From Thermincola carboxydiphila (lineage in GTDB: Bacteria; Bacillota; Thermincolia; Thermincolales; UBA2595), in contig JAENYP010000013.1 of NCBI GenBank assembly GCA_016841725.1, positions 62,001 to 126,000 of the forward strand: a DNA stretch of 64,000 bases, given 5' to 3'. Below, one piece after another: positions 34,847 to 44,863 of the stretch. The notes beneath the pieces were generated by a model. That model made no database searches. It saw only the letters and a program-made list of their open reading frames with translations, and had not been told where the DNA came from. A program made the translations under genes and the position numbers. The first letter of the stretch is position 1, and the number at the start of each line of letters is the position of its first letter.

Positions 34847-34875
34847 AGAATATCATGATTGATTTTACATGTAAA
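34847..34875 (-). promoter_or_regulatory. Promoter of the precursor peptide gene
   Basis: TTTACA, 17 bases, TATTCT on the minus strand; the TATTCT box ends about 38 bases before the precursor ATG. It lies after the stop of the preceding radical SAM gene, so the precursor can be transcribed independently. Confidence 0.7.
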
Positions 34876-34901
34876 GGAAAATTTTGATGTCTCACTTTTC
34901 C

Positions 34902-34918
34902 CATTATTTCAATGGATT
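34902..34918. promoter_or_regulatory. Candidate operator, copy 1 (upstream of the precursor promoter)
   Basis: CATTATTTCAATGGATT, containing CATT-N5-AATG dyad symmetry, lies 27 bases upstream of the -35 box. The same 17-mer with one change occurs at 36623-36639. Confidence 0.5.
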
Positions 34919-34923
34919 TTCCC

Positions 34924-36495
34924 TTATATTAAATCACCACTCAAACCATGTCCTGATGACAATTTTGGCAAATCAACATTTAAGTATTTTTCTAAAAGTT
35001 CTTTTTTATAGGCTGCAATATTGTCTAACAGTTTTTCCTTAATTGAATTTAATTCCGTGTTATCAGGCAAACAATTTCCCATCGTAGCAACCAGTGCATC
35101 ATCAATGACGCTACCCATCCTGCGATAAGTTTTTTTCATCAGAAAAAGGAACTGATTTACGGAAATCTGCGACCGATAAAAATATTGCTTTAAATCGTTA
35201 AAAACTATGTCCAGTAGTGCCAACCTACAACTGTCCACTAGTTCCCAAAGTATTCTCATTCGATGGTCTTCAATTTCCCATCCATAATTTTCATTAATAC
35301 TGATTCCTCTTCCATCACAGTCCTTGTCTTTTGATATCATTGTTCCCTTATACATTTTCAAACGAAATAAAAGCTGCGTATGGTCATAACCGATCTTTTT
35401 CAAAATCGCATGGTCTCTATAAAATTGATCTATAGTTTTTCCTGGACTGAAGAGAATTGTTCCTAAAACATAATCAATACCCGCATTCTCTAGAATATCA
35501 ATGGCCTGCAGATTTCTTACAACCATCATACTTTTACCAAATAAATTTAACGTTACTTGGTCAAATGATTCTACGCCTAAAAAAACTTTAGATACACCTG
35601 CAACCTTTAAATAATTAATTATTTCTGGGTTAATTGTATCCGCCCGGGTATCAATTTCGATACTCATGTCTCCATCATTCAACTGTGCCAGCTTCTTTGC
35701 CAATAACATGTCAAGTTCTTTTTCGTTATTCTGTCCTAAGAAAGTTGCATCCATAAACCAATAGTCGCGTATTTTACTTTCCCTTTTAAGTACCGCTATC
35801 TCCTGCACTAAATCATCCGTATCCCGCACCCGTCTTCTTCGGGTATCTCCAGATAACATTTGCATTGAAGCAATACTACAAAATGAACAGTAATGATTAC
35901 ATCCTCTTGAGCGTTCAAGAGCAATTTTACGGCATCCTTTTTGAAATTTTTCTAACGACCCCAATAATTGTCTATCCGGTCTTACTAATGCAGATAAATC
36001 AGCAACCTTATTTAGACGATTGAGGACGGCTTTTCCATTATCATTAAAAGCAATTCCCGGTATCGTTTCAATCTGATTACGCTTTTCAAACGCATTACTT
36101 ACTGCAACTAATGCAAGTTCTCCATCACCAACAATACAATAATCGCACGCAGGATTAAGTACCAATTCATTCCAATGAAAAGTAGCAAAATAACCCCCAG
36201 AGATGCATAAAATCGAATTGTTTATTTCTTTAATTTGACCCATGACACGTAAAGATTCTTTCCAATTGGCATAGTTTAAGCTAAATGCAACTATATCAGG
36301 GTCCTCTGACAATATACAGTCAGCCAAACAATTCAACGAGATTTTTTGAATTAAGCTGTCAAACTGAACTGGATGATGTCCTGACTTTAGGAGAGAACTG
36401 GAAAGGATTTCGATGCCAAGATGATTTATCACGGGGGATGCAGGAGTAGCATCTACTCCCAATGTTAAATGAACCAAAGCAACTTTCAAGCTCAT
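34924..36495 (-). CDS. Cobalamin-binding-type radical SAM enzyme, first gene of the cluster
   Basis: A 523-residue protein with an N-terminal B12-like Rossmann domain (VALVHLTLGVDATPASPVINHLGIE...DPDIVAFSLNYANW...ISGGYFATFHWNEL) and the radical SAM motif RSRGCNHYCSFCS near residue 197 (Cx3Cx2C). VSKVFLGVESFDQVTLNLFGK is a core strand. The C-terminal 120 residues are helical. It stands alone upstream of the precursor promoter; its own leader carries the second copy of the 17-bp motif. GGAG precedes the ATG at 36493-36495. Likely a methylase or epimerase-like modifier of the peptide. Confidence 0.85.
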   Translation of the reverse strand: MSLKVALVHLTLGVDATPASPVINHLGIEILSSSLLKSGHHPVQFDSLIQKISLNCLADCILSEDPDIVAFSLNYANWKESLRVMGQIKEINNSILCISGGYFATFHWNELVLNPACDYCIVGDGELALVAVSNAFEKRNQIETIPGIAFNDNGKAVLNRLNKVADLSALVRPDRQLLGSLEKFQKGCRKIALERSRGCNHYCSFCSIASMQMLSGDTRRRRVRDTDDLVQEIAVLKRESKIRDYWFMDATFLGQNNEKELDMLLAKKLAQLNDGDMSIEIDTRADTINPEIINYLKVAGVSKVFLGVESFDQVTLNLFGKSMMVVRNLQAIDILENAGIDYVLGTILFSPGKTIDQFYRDHAILKKIGYDHTQLLFRLKMYKGTMISKDKDCDGRGISINENYGWEIEDHRMRILWELVDSCRLALLDIVFNDLKQYFYRSQISVNQFLFLMKKTYRRMGSVIDDALVATMGNCLPDNTELNSIKEKLLDNIAAYKKELLEKYLNVDLPKLSSGHGLSGDLI

Positions 36496-36691
36496 GTGTT
36501 CGTTTGTCTCCTAATAATTGTATATTAACGTAATTCTTATTTGGATGTATTTCGACAAAAATTTAACATATTCCTTGGGAGTGTAAATTATTTTATAAAG
36601 ATTTAACAGAATAATATATACTCATTGTTTCAATGGATTACCCCCTAACCCCTCCTTGAGTTTGGTTGTCTCCTCCTACAACTTGGTTTTG
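36496..36691. other. Control region between the RiPP cluster and the BREX operon
   Basis: 196 non-coding A+T-rich bases. They hold the second 17-bp motif (36623-36639), a TTTACA box at 36582-36587 on the minus strand without a good partner -10, and GTTGT-N8-ACAAC (36666-36683), a weak hairpin after the BREX zinc-ribbon gene. Confidence 0.6.
36623..36639. promoter_or_regulatory. Candidate operator, copy 2 (upstream of the first radical SAM gene)
   Basis: CATTGTTTCAATGGATT differs from copy 1 by one base. It lies about 130 bases before the ATG of the first radical SAM gene. Confidence 0.5.
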
Positions 36692-36889
36692 TTATTTAAA
36701 CAAAGCACAACCTTGTTCTTTAAACTCCTCTATTTTCACAAGCAAATCGTCAACCGTACAATCTAAATAGTCCCCTAAGCACGAAAGACACATATATTTG
36801 TTAATATTTCTACCTAGTAATTTATGATTTAACGCTACATAGTCTTTTTTTAACTCACTATTACACAAATAACATATTACATGTTTCAA
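36692..36889 (-). CDS. Small zinc-ribbon-like protein at the end of the BREX operon
   Basis: A 65-residue protein with CYLC at 6-9 and CLSC about 25 residues later, a likely single zinc site, then an acidic helix. It starts at TTG with AAGGAGTTAAAGCA upstream (good spacing) only 4 bases after the BrxL stop, so it is the last gene of the operon. Not part of the textbook type 4 set; role unknown. Confidence 0.6.
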   Translation of the reverse strand: MKHVICYLCNSELKKDYVALNHKLLGRNINKYMCLSCLGDYLDCTVDDLLVKIEEFKEQGCALFK

Positions 36890-36893
36890 TGCT

Positions 36894-38369
36894 TTAACTC
36901 CTTGATTCTTTAAATTCAGCTTTTACTTTTATGTCCGGTATGGATTTTCCTCGAAACTCAGTGTCTATGATCCCTAGTTGTGTTTTTATGACTCCTCTCA
37001 TCTTAAGGGCCGGATGTAGACAATAATGTTCAAATTCTTCTATATTTAACTGGTTTGAATTTCTAATATTAGGAAAAATCAATTTTAAGAATCCTGTACA
37101 AATCCTTTTGATTGCCTCAGTATCTCTAGTAGCAGCATTTTTCGGTACATCTAATACCTCATCAACAACAGCACGGTAAATCAATTCACTTCTAAGTAAA
37201 TGTACTATTTCCGTAAAATACTCTACATTCAAAGCCCATCCATTTACTTTCAAACTTTCACGCATTTTAGGAATTTCCCAACCTTTAATAAATCCGTGGA
37301 AACGATCTATCAGTGCAGATTCATGAAATATTTCTGGCAAGTTAGTAAACATATTGACATTAACGTCCATCATACTTTCATCAATGTTTCCAAGTAAGAT
37401 GAGACCTGATTCGCCAATACCCCTATAATTGCCTATTCGATACTCACCAGTTGGGCTTTCCAAATACCCTTTTAACACGCCCTGCATTTCATTTTTATCC
37501 GGGAATGATATAGTTTGTATCTCATCAAATGCCACATAATCATAATGAGAAGCAAGACCTGTTGTTCTTTTTTGTTGATCATAAAACATCTTGGCTCTTG
37601 ATATACTGCCCCCGCTTACAAGCCATCCGTACTTACTAATTTGAGCAAAAAGATATGATTTCCCAGTCTCCTTTGGTGCGAGCTCGATTAGGTTAACTCT
37701 TTTCTCAACAAAAGGTAGGAGTCTACTAAGCATGGCCATTTTCTGTTCCTCACCTGTGTAGCCGTCAGGGTTGTAATCTATAGCAGCGAGGAGCACATCT
37801 ATCCATTCTTGTGTAGAAAATTGTTCCCGGGCCTCTACATAGTAATCAAGTTCAATATTATAAGGACAGAACGGGCTAAAATCAGTCATTTTAATAATAT
37901 TCTTTGCTTTTGAATCAGACTTTCTGTCACAGATTAGCTCTACAATTCCCCAAACCTCATTAGGGGAAAGAAGATATTCCTTGTTGGCTTCGACGACACT
38001 CCATTCGACAACAGCTTCGTCCTTTTTCTTGGGAACGCCAAAGTCAGGTAAGGAAAAGTATGCAGTACTTGTTGCGATGTCTATTTCAATTTTAACCTTA
38101 GCCAGAAAACGCTCACTTTGCATATTTCTTGTCATGTTATATTTTATTTCTTCCCACTGTTCTTGCTTAGGAATAACCTTTTTGACGTATGCGGCTACCT
38201 CTTGTTTGTCAATTTTACCATTCTCATCAGCAAACTTCATTAAAAGCCAGTCCCTCATAAAAGAAGGCAAACTCAAAGTCGAAAAAAATTTACCTTGTTC
38301 CGGTGATTTATACACCAACATATCTGGGAAGCATCGTTTTAATTTATCAGAAATCACAAGATCACCCAC
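36894..38369 (-). CDS. brxL: BREX protein BrxL (short form)
   Basis: A 491-residue protein of the Lon-like BREX AAA family: LIELAPKETGKSYLFAQISK is the P-loop, YDYVAFDEIQTI the Walker B, and GNIDESMMDVNVNMFTNLPEIFH...DRFHGFIKGWEIPKM the arginine-finger/sensor region. Classical BrxL is about 680 residues and ends in a Lon-protease-like domain; this one ends after the ATPase, so that domain is missing or very short. BrxL forms DNA-binding rings needed for phage exclusion. The start is GTG, overlapping the PglZ stop (TAGTG). Confidence 0.88.
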   Translation of the reverse strand: MGDLVISDKLKRCFPDMLVYKSPEQGKFFSTLSLPSFMRDWLLMKFADENGKIDKQEVAAYVKKVIPKQEQWEEIKYNMTRNMQSERFLAKVKIEIDIATSTAYFSLPDFGVPKKKDEAVVEWSVVEANKEYLLSPNEVWGIVELICDRKSDSKAKNIIKMTDFSPFCPYNIELDYYVEAREQFSTQEWIDVLLAAIDYNPDGYTGEEQKMAMLSRLLPFVEKRVNLIELAPKETGKSYLFAQISKYGWLVSGGSISRAKMFYDQQKRTTGLASHYDYVAFDEIQTISFPDKNEMQGVLKGYLESPTGEYRIGNYRGIGESGLILLGNIDESMMDVNVNMFTNLPEIFHESALIDRFHGFIKGWEIPKMRESLKVNGWALNVEYFTEIVHLLRSELIYRAVVDEVLDVPKNAATRDTEAIKRICTGFLKLIFPNIRNSNQLNIEEFEHYCLHPALKMRGVIKTQLGIIDTEFRGKSIPDIKVKAEFKESRS

Positions 38370-40639
38370 TAAATATTAAATTTATCACTATCAGTTCGAC
38401 CTTTAATAATTCTAAACTCAAATTCATCTATATTGCCCTTACTAGAGATTTTGGCTACGTAAAGTTCTTTTTTACCGATTTCCGGCTCAAAATACCAATA
38501 ATCATCTTCTTTCCGACAGACGTATTTTCTTGCATCAACAGTCGCATAAAGCTCGCTAAAAGGTTTGTCAATTTTAAATTTAACCTTTGGCAATAACCCA
38601 GCTTTCAGTTTTATTTCTGTGTCAATTGGTGTAACTACGGCCTTTTCTTCCAACGGGGTTCTTGACAGAATTATAATTGGAACCAATACTTCTTCTAGGG
38701 TTGCTCCGCCATGAATTTCACTTTTTTCATTACCGCCAATACTGAATCGGTCATAACTTGCAAAAACATGATATTCCTCTTTATCAATGCACCCGGAGTA
38801 CTGATTCTCGTATTGCACTTTGGAATCCTTGCAGTATCTGCCAAACCTTTCTACTTTTGCGTTATCGTCTGCTTTGAATGCAGTTCCCTTGTTTAATATC
38901 GCACCTCTACTTGCACCATGATCTGCTACAATCAATACCCTTTCATACACGTCTAGCTTTTGAACTGCAAACTTAATTACTTCTTCAACCAACCGCAATT
39001 CTTCTTCAATGCAAAAAGGGTAATTTCCTTTGTGTTTCAAATTATCTAAGTCCCTATAAGGTTCATAAGTTCTACCGGTAAGAAAATCTTTGTTAAACTC
39101 AGTGATTGTAGGAATGTCAGCATATCCAACATTTATGTTGTAATAAACACCCTTAAATCTCTGTTCTAAAACTGATTGTATTAAACTGAGAAATTCGACT
39201 CCAAGTGCATCAACCCAATAAATGAAAGAATTGTCAACGTAATTCTCGTTAACATAGCTATTTCTTGATCTTAGTTTCCACCAGACACCTTTTTCTGCCG
39301 CAAGCTCAGAGACCTTTTCGATGAATTCTTCGGTGAATGCATTTTTAATTTTTTGCATCTTATATTGTTTAAAATAAGTAGTGAGTAGTTCATCTTCAAA
39401 ACTAGATTCAGACATGTAGGCATGTAGACTCGGATATGCATATTCCAAATACTGAATTAACTTGTCATTAATGCTCGTTTTACCAATAAAACCTATGGCC
39501 TGTTCTCTTTCTGTTTGTGTGCAATATGTAAGATAATAAATTTTCTCGTTGTCTTTAACCTCTTCTAACTTCGCCCAAAATTGTAATGGTAAATCTTCTA
39601 TTTGCAAAGATTCAATTAACTTTCGGCGTTCAGAATAAACCTCTCTAAACAGAATTTCTTTATTTGAGTGCTTAAATATACTGTTTGTAATATTCTGTAT
39701 AAGTTCCTTGTAATTTTCAGTTTCGTTCACAACCGAATACAAGTAACCATTTTTAACTTCAAATTTAAGCCACAGCCAAATTAACCATTTTTCAAAATCA
39801 CCACTATCCTTCCATTTTGACAATAGGTGGGTTGCATCAATCTTGTCTATATTAAACTGGACTTCAAACAACGAATTTATATTGGTCTCAGTTTTCAATT
39901 TCACAAGTAAATCACGCCACTGCCAATCCTCTCCCATCTCTTCATTAAGATTATACGGCAACAACTTGTGAAACTTAATAATGTCATAGGCGTTTACAAG
40001 CACCCTAACATTGTCCGCAAATACATTTCTTTTATAAAATTTGGCATTATCAGTATACAATATGATAGGCTTCGCAGGATTATCTTCCCAATATTCGAGA
40101 TAACTTCTATAGCCTACTATAGAGTGACCTTTGATGGATATATCAATGTCCCTCGAAATTATTGTTAAAGAATAATCGTCGTCTTTGTCTTCAGCTTCTA
40201 AAAAAATCACGTTGTCATTTAAACGAGTATTTTGTGCCAAAAGCGATTGCAAGCAGTCTTTCATTCGGTACATTGGTATATAAACATGAATACAATTTGA
40301 AAAAACGTCATTCACATACTCAACGCTCATAATTTTGCTTAGAATTTCATCACTTTTAGTATTATTTATCCGCAAGTGTTCCGAAAGCGGGAAAAGCACC
40401 GTTCTATTATTTATTCCTTCTAATTCAGCACATAATCTATTTATTTTAGGGTTTAAATCTTCGCCAGCACAAAATTTTGAAAGACGTATCTGGTTTTGGC
40501 ATTTTTGTGCAAGATAATTTTTCACCTTAACCCATAAGTGCAAGCTCTCCACATTTATGAAACGAAATATTCGTAGGTCTCTACGTTTAGAATCTTCCGT
40601 TACAAATGCTTCAAATCCTTCAAAGGTAGAAATAATCAC
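38369..40639 (-). CDS. pglZ: BREX alkaline-phosphatase-like protein PglZ
   Basis: A 756-residue protein. The phosphatase core is visible as IYWVDALGVEFLSL near 475 (first metal Asp) and VLIVADHGASRGAIL near 570 (DHG metal motif), followed by EIHGGATLEEVLVPIIIL, the closing strand of PglZ domains. The N-terminal 350 residues are helical. PglZ is the marker gene of all BREX types. GTG start with a GGGGGGAAGCA box before it; the BrxC stop is 18 bases upstream. Confidence 0.9.
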   Translation of the reverse strand: MIISTFEGFEAFVTEDSKRRDLRIFRFINVESLHLWVKVKNYLAQKCQNQIRLSKFCAGEDLNPKINRLCAELEGINNRTVLFPLSEHLRINNTKSDEILSKIMSVEYVNDVFSNCIHVYIPMYRMKDCLQSLLAQNTRLNDNVIFLEAEDKDDDYSLTIISRDIDISIKGHSIVGYRSYLEYWEDNPAKPIILYTDNAKFYKRNVFADNVRVLVNAYDIIKFHKLLPYNLNEEMGEDWQWRDLLVKLKTETNINSLFEVQFNIDKIDATHLLSKWKDSGDFEKWLIWLWLKFEVKNGYLYSVVNETENYKELIQNITNSIFKHSNKEILFREVYSERRKLIESLQIEDLPLQFWAKLEEVKDNEKIYYLTYCTQTEREQAIGFIGKTSINDKLIQYLEYAYPSLHAYMSESSFEDELLTTYFKQYKMQKIKNAFTEEFIEKVSELAAEKGVWWKLRSRNSYVNENYVDNSFIYWVDALGVEFLSLIQSVLEQRFKGVYYNINVGYADIPTITEFNKDFLTGRTYEPYRDLDNLKHKGNYPFCIEEELRLVEEVIKFAVQKLDVYERVLIVADHGASRGAILNKGTAFKADDNAKVERFGRYCKDSKVQYENQYSGCIDKEEYHVFASYDRFSIGGNEKSEIHGGATLEEVLVPIIILSRTPLEEKAVVTPIDTEIKLKAGLLPKVKFKIDKPFSELYATVDARKYVCRKEDDYWYFEPEIGKKELYVAKISSKGNIDEFEFRIIKGRTDSDKFNI

Positions 40640-40657
40640 ACTGCTTCCCCCCTTAAC

Positions 40658-43600
40658 TTAGCATTTCATAATCTTAATACCTACTAATGGCTCATTTCTA
40701 ATTAGTTCTTTTAAGTAATTTATGACTTGTTCAGGAGGTAGTTTTTCTATTTTTTTAAAGACCTCGGTGTAATAGGTAGTTGTATACTTTTCAGTTGCGA
40801 ATTCTTTAATAATCGCATCAATGGAATTCTTATGAATAAACCATTCATACACATTGCTACCTAGTCGTTTGAATAATAAGTCTTTGATTTCTTCAATATC
40901 AGAAATCAGAACATCATATTCTCCGGAAACGAAACTTTTAAGTATCTCATTACATTTATCCATATCCTTTAAAAGGTTTATAGTTTTATTGGACTTAATA
41001 AATGATATGGCCTTTTCAATTTTTTCATCGCCCGTTGTAACTCTGCCTAAATTAATTAAGTCAAACACTTGTTTTGCTTCTTGTACCTGATCTTCAAATA
41101 AGCATAAGATAGGTATTTTATTTTTTGCAGACCAATCGAACGGAGTTTGAGTATCAGAACACAATTTCCAGGTTTCCACAAGTTCGTTATATTTTTTATT
41201 CTTTCGGTACCCCGCCAAGGCTTGTTTTAAAATTTGCTCATAGTCGTCTAAGGGTTTTAGAATGGCTTTTGATTCAGCTTGTAAATACAGGTAATCCACT
41301 TCATCGTCCAACAGCTCTGACCCGATTAAATCGTTAATACCGAATTTAAATACCTGTTGTTGTTTTGAATAAAAATTATTAAACTGGTCTGCGTTGGCCT
41401 CTAACCTATTTAAGAACACTGATTTATTTATCTCTTTAAAACTACTTGTCTTATAAATCATTATTAAATCCACGAACAGTTGGTTAAGGTCTGGGTTGTA
41501 GTTCTTGAAGAATTCGAATGGCATTTTTATTGCACTTATTCTGCTTCTAATGGTGTTTGCTGCATCATCCAACTTTGAAACTGGTTGAAATAGAATCTTG
41601 TTGACAGCATCAACTAGCTTATAATCAAAATAGACTTCCTCAATACGATCATCGATGGCACCTTTTTCCCAAAGCCATGAAGATGAAGCAGTAAGTTTAT
41701 TCTTTATTTCCCCGATGTAATCTTTACTGGCACCAAGTCTTTCAGCAATGGAAATTAGTTCAGGTTTATAATTTGATATATAGTAATCCATTCCCGCCTT
41801 TAGGTTATTACCGTTAAATACATTTTTTAAGTAATTCTTAATCCCAGCATCTTTCCTAAATAACTTAACGATTTCTTCTGCAATTTTTGTTTCATCTCGA
41901 CCAGGTTCTTTGTTGTAGGAAATAAATTCGCAATACAAGTCAATAACCGGTACAGTATCAGCAGCAAGTCCAAAATCATCATGCTTTTGGATATAATGCT
42001 TAAGCGCCCAAAGCGGGAAGTCGGTGTTAGGTAAGGCCGCTTTAATTCCCTTCATAATATCCTGAATGGAGTTCTGTTTATCCGAAGACAACTTGAAAAT
42101 CTCTCCTGAATACTTACAGAATAATTCGTGTTCCTCTGTCATTTTAACAATACAGAGTTTATCAGTATTCTTTAATCCTTTAATAACACCTACAATCATG
42201 TCTGCTAAATTATCATGTGTTAACGGTACATTATTGTTTATACCATCTTTTTTATAATAGCCACTGTCTGCGTATTCTCTGAGTAAAAAGCCGAGAATAA
42301 AGGCAGAACCGATACAGCCTAATAATCCAAAAGGTTTTTCTTTTAGAACGTTCCATATATCGATTACTGCAACACTACTCTTCGCATTAAAGTTATCCGC
42401 TACTAAATCCTCTACCGCAATTTTCATTTTAGACAAGGTATGAGCAGGAAGCACGGAGTAGTACTGCTCATTATTCCATATATTATCTTTAATCATGGCA
42501 TTTCTAAAAATTTGTAAATAATTAAAGTTAGCGGAAATCGCCATCTTATCCATTCCCATGGCTGGCACCGTTTCCTTGTAGCCAGATGGAGAAAACATTT
42601 TGTCGTGTGATGTGATACTCTCTAACCCATACGGATAAATCTTTGTATTTATTTCATTAAGCCGAACGTTAAACTGCCCAATTCCAATCAAAGAAATTGG
42701 TGAAACATTTTGAGAGTATAATTTAATTTGAGTATTGTTAATTTTGACCTTCCAAGTTTCAATCACCGTTTTAGCTTGACTCTCATTTAACTTCGCCTGG
42801 TTTACATCAACTTTTAGAAAATAACTAGATTTTACTTTACACTTGATAAAATTTTCGTATTCAAGTTCTGTCAAAGGCTGACTAGATATATCGGAAATCA
42901 CTATATCACGTTGCTGCTCCGAAAATGCGGTTTGAATTGCTGAATAGTTTTTTACGGAGTCTTCTTCATTTTTAGCAAATATGAAAATGAGAGGCACCTT
43001 ATTGGAATCTAAATTTTTAAGTCCTCCAAGTTTTAGTTTTAAGTCTCTATGCGTAGCACAGATAATCTCAAACCGAGCTAGCGCATAACCTGTAAGTGCG
43101 AAATTCCCAGTTACTGCGTAATTAGGACTATCAATTAGCTTTTCAAATGACAAGGTACTTCTTATTCCCGCTTCAATTTCTTTGTACCTACCCTCATCAA
43201 TAGACTGGGACTGAGTAACATAAAGGGTATCCGTTCCCTCAGGCATACTACCAAGTATACCTTTTTGGACAAACTTGTTCATAATATCGAGAACTCTATC
43301 AGCGATAGGTGTTCCAGCGAAGGCGGCAGATATATTTGAAAGCGTTGGTCTTAAGAGATTGGTAATCCCACGCCCTCTCTCTTGTTGGATGGCTGACAAT
43401 AGCAAAGCTACCTTCAATACCTTTATTTCATTATCATTATCACATTGCCCAACAAAGTTATTAAAATGACTTATCACATTCTTAGATTTTTCATCAAGGT
43501 CAATATTGTCTAATTCGAAAAAGTAATCCCAAATATAATCACAGGTGAGATATGCCCAATTGGTACTATCATGTTCCTCTATAAACCAACGGAAGTTATG

Positions 43601-44845
43601 TTTCATGGTTCCGTTTGCATTGGGATCGCCGCATAAAAATTGAAACATTGTACGTTGGTTAGAATTAATTTTAGAGGAAATATCCTGTAAAATAAACGCA
43701 GCATAGGGGTGCATAGGTAATAAACCTTTTAAATTGCCATTATCTATGTCTTCAGAATACTTGTTAATACTGTTTTTAACAGTTTTCTCTAATTTAAACC
43801 AAAGATTAGAGGCAATGTTTGTCCATTCCTCACGCAAATCTGGCTCAACATCAATTGCGTTACACATTAACATAAAGGCAGTGGTATCTGCCATTTCAAT
43901 TTTTCTCATTTTAAATCTTGCTTCTAATTTTTTTCTTGTGTCTGAGTCGTAAATAAATTGTTCGTGAGCCTTATGTGTAATCAGAAGAAAATAGAAGGGC
44001 ATTTTTCCGGATGAATGGGCTAGCTCCTGTAATCCTGTAATTGAATTTTGGTTCTTTTGAAAATACTCAGTAAACTCGTCCCAAATATACACGATTGAGT
44101 GCAACTTATTGGTTTTAATGATATCTTCAATCCACATTGCAACATCATCAGCAGTTTTTGCAAAATTAAAACCAGAGAGGTCAGCAACCTCAATAATTCG
44201 CTCAAGTAGCTCCAAACACTTGTCCGCACCCAACTCTTCAAGGTCTTCAATCACACTCTCAACATCCGCATGCTCTGTAAATTTCTCTTTATATTTATTG
44301 AATGCTCCTTTAAAGTTAAAGGGATTATCGGGATCTTTGATTATATCCAATATGTTATCGTACAGAGTCTTACCGCCAAAATATGTATAACCTCTAGCTT
44401 CTAATGCATCCTTAATGGATTGTTGTACCGCAGTAAATAGTCTATTGTCGCCAATTATACCTGATGACGAGGCACGATTTACCACTAGAATGTCACCTTG
44501 ACTTTTTACCCCTTCGAGACGTTTTTTCAGACTTTCGGAAATATTATATTTATCAAAATAACTACGGACATTTTCCTCTGTTTCTTCAATAACATGCTTT
44601 AGAGTGAAAGAAGCAAAGGATTTTCCCGTCCCATAAGCACCGTATATCCAGAGCGGTCTTCTATTCTCGGCAGTAGTACCCTCCAGCGATCCTACCAAAT
44701 CACCAAGTATTTTAATAAAGGTATCATGTGGATAGAAGCTTTTCCAATACTCCGGATTCTCTCTATCGGCATAGATATTAAAGACCGGCACAAATTCTTT
44801 GTTCACTGTCAAATAATCATTATACGGTCTTGGCACAATCAGCAC
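40658..44845 (-). CDS. brxC: BREX P-loop ATPase BrxC
   Basis: A 1395-residue ATPase. IYGAYGTGKSFASFTL near 68 is Walker A and IVYIWDEFTEYF near 250 is Walker B, followed by helical and coiled regions typical of BrxC/PglY. Two GTG starts are possible (44845 and 44836); the second has better spacing from GGGGAG. It lies 18 bases after BrxP. In BREX the protein is essential and acts in the host-DNA/phage discrimination complex. Confidence 0.9.
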   Translation of the reverse strand: MLIVPRPYNDYLTVNKEFVPVFNIYADRENPEYWKSFYPHDTFIKILGDLVGSLEGTTAENRRPLWIYGAYGTGKSFASFTLKHVIEETEENVRSYFDKYNISESLKKRLEGVKSQGDILVVNRASSSGIIGDNRLFTAVQQSIKDALEARGYTYFGGKTLYDNILDIIKDPDNPFNFKGAFNKYKEKFTEHADVESVIEDLEELGADKCLELLERIIEVADLSGFNFAKTADDVAMWIEDIIKTNKLHSIVYIWDEFTEYFQKNQNSITGLQELAHSSGKMPFYFLLITHKAHEQFIYDSDTRKKLEARFKMRKIEMADTTAFMLMCNAIDVEPDLREEWTNIASNLWFKLEKTVKNSINKYSEDIDNGNLKGLLPMHPYAAFILQDISSKINSNQRTMFQFLCGDPNANGTMKHNFRWFIEEHDSTNWAYLTCDYIWDYFFELDNIDLDEKSKNVISHFNNFVGQCDNDNEIKVLKVALLLSAIQQERGRGITNLLRPTLSNISAAFAGTPIADRVLDIMNKFVQKGILGSMPEGTDTLYVTQSQSIDEGRYKEIEAGIRSTLSFEKLIDSPNYAVTGNFALTGYALARFEIICATHRDLKLKLGGLKNLDSNKVPLIFIFAKNEEDSVKNYSAIQTAFSEQQRDIVISDISSQPLTELEYENFIKCKVKSSYFLKVDVNQAKLNESQAKTVIETWKVKINNTQIKLYSQNVSPISLIGIGQFNVRLNEINTKIYPYGLESITSHDKMFSPSGYKETVPAMGMDKMAISANFNYLQIFRNAMIKDNIWNNEQYYSVLPAHTLSKMKIAVEDLVADNFNAKSSVAVIDIWNVLKEKPFGLLGCIGSAFILGFLLREYADSGYYKKDGINNNVPLTHDNLADMIVGVIKGLKNTDKLCIVKMTEEHELFCKYSGEIFKLSSDKQNSIQDIMKGIKAALPNTDFPLWALKHYIQKHDDFGLAADTVPVIDLYCEFISYNKEPGRDETKIAEEIVKLFRKDAGIKNYLKNVFNGNNLKAGMDYYISNYKPELISIAERLGASKDYIGEIKNKLTASSSWLWEKGAIDDRIEEVYFDYKLVDAVNKILFQPVSKLDDAANTIRSRISAIKMPFEFFKNYNPDLNQLFVDLIMIYKTSSFKEINKSVFLNRLEANADQFNNFYSKQQQVFKFGINDLIGSELLDDEVDYLYLQAESKAILKPLDDYEQILKQALAGYRKNKKYNELVETWKLCSDTQTPFDWSAKNKIPILCLFEDQVQEAKQVFDLINLGRVTTGDEKIEKAISFIKSNKTINLLKDMDKCNEILKSFVSGEYDVLISDIEEIKDLLFKRLGSNVYEWFIHKNSIDAIIKEFATEKYTTTYYTEVFKKIEKLPPEQVINYLKELIRNEPLVGIKIMKC

Positions 44846-44863
44846 TCCCCTACACTAGATTCT

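Noticed and set aside
34607-34858. Plus-strand frame of 83 codons opposite the precursor peptide
   Set aside because: No ribosome site, low-complexity residues; the minus-strand 48-codon frame has promoter, ribosome site, terminator and context.
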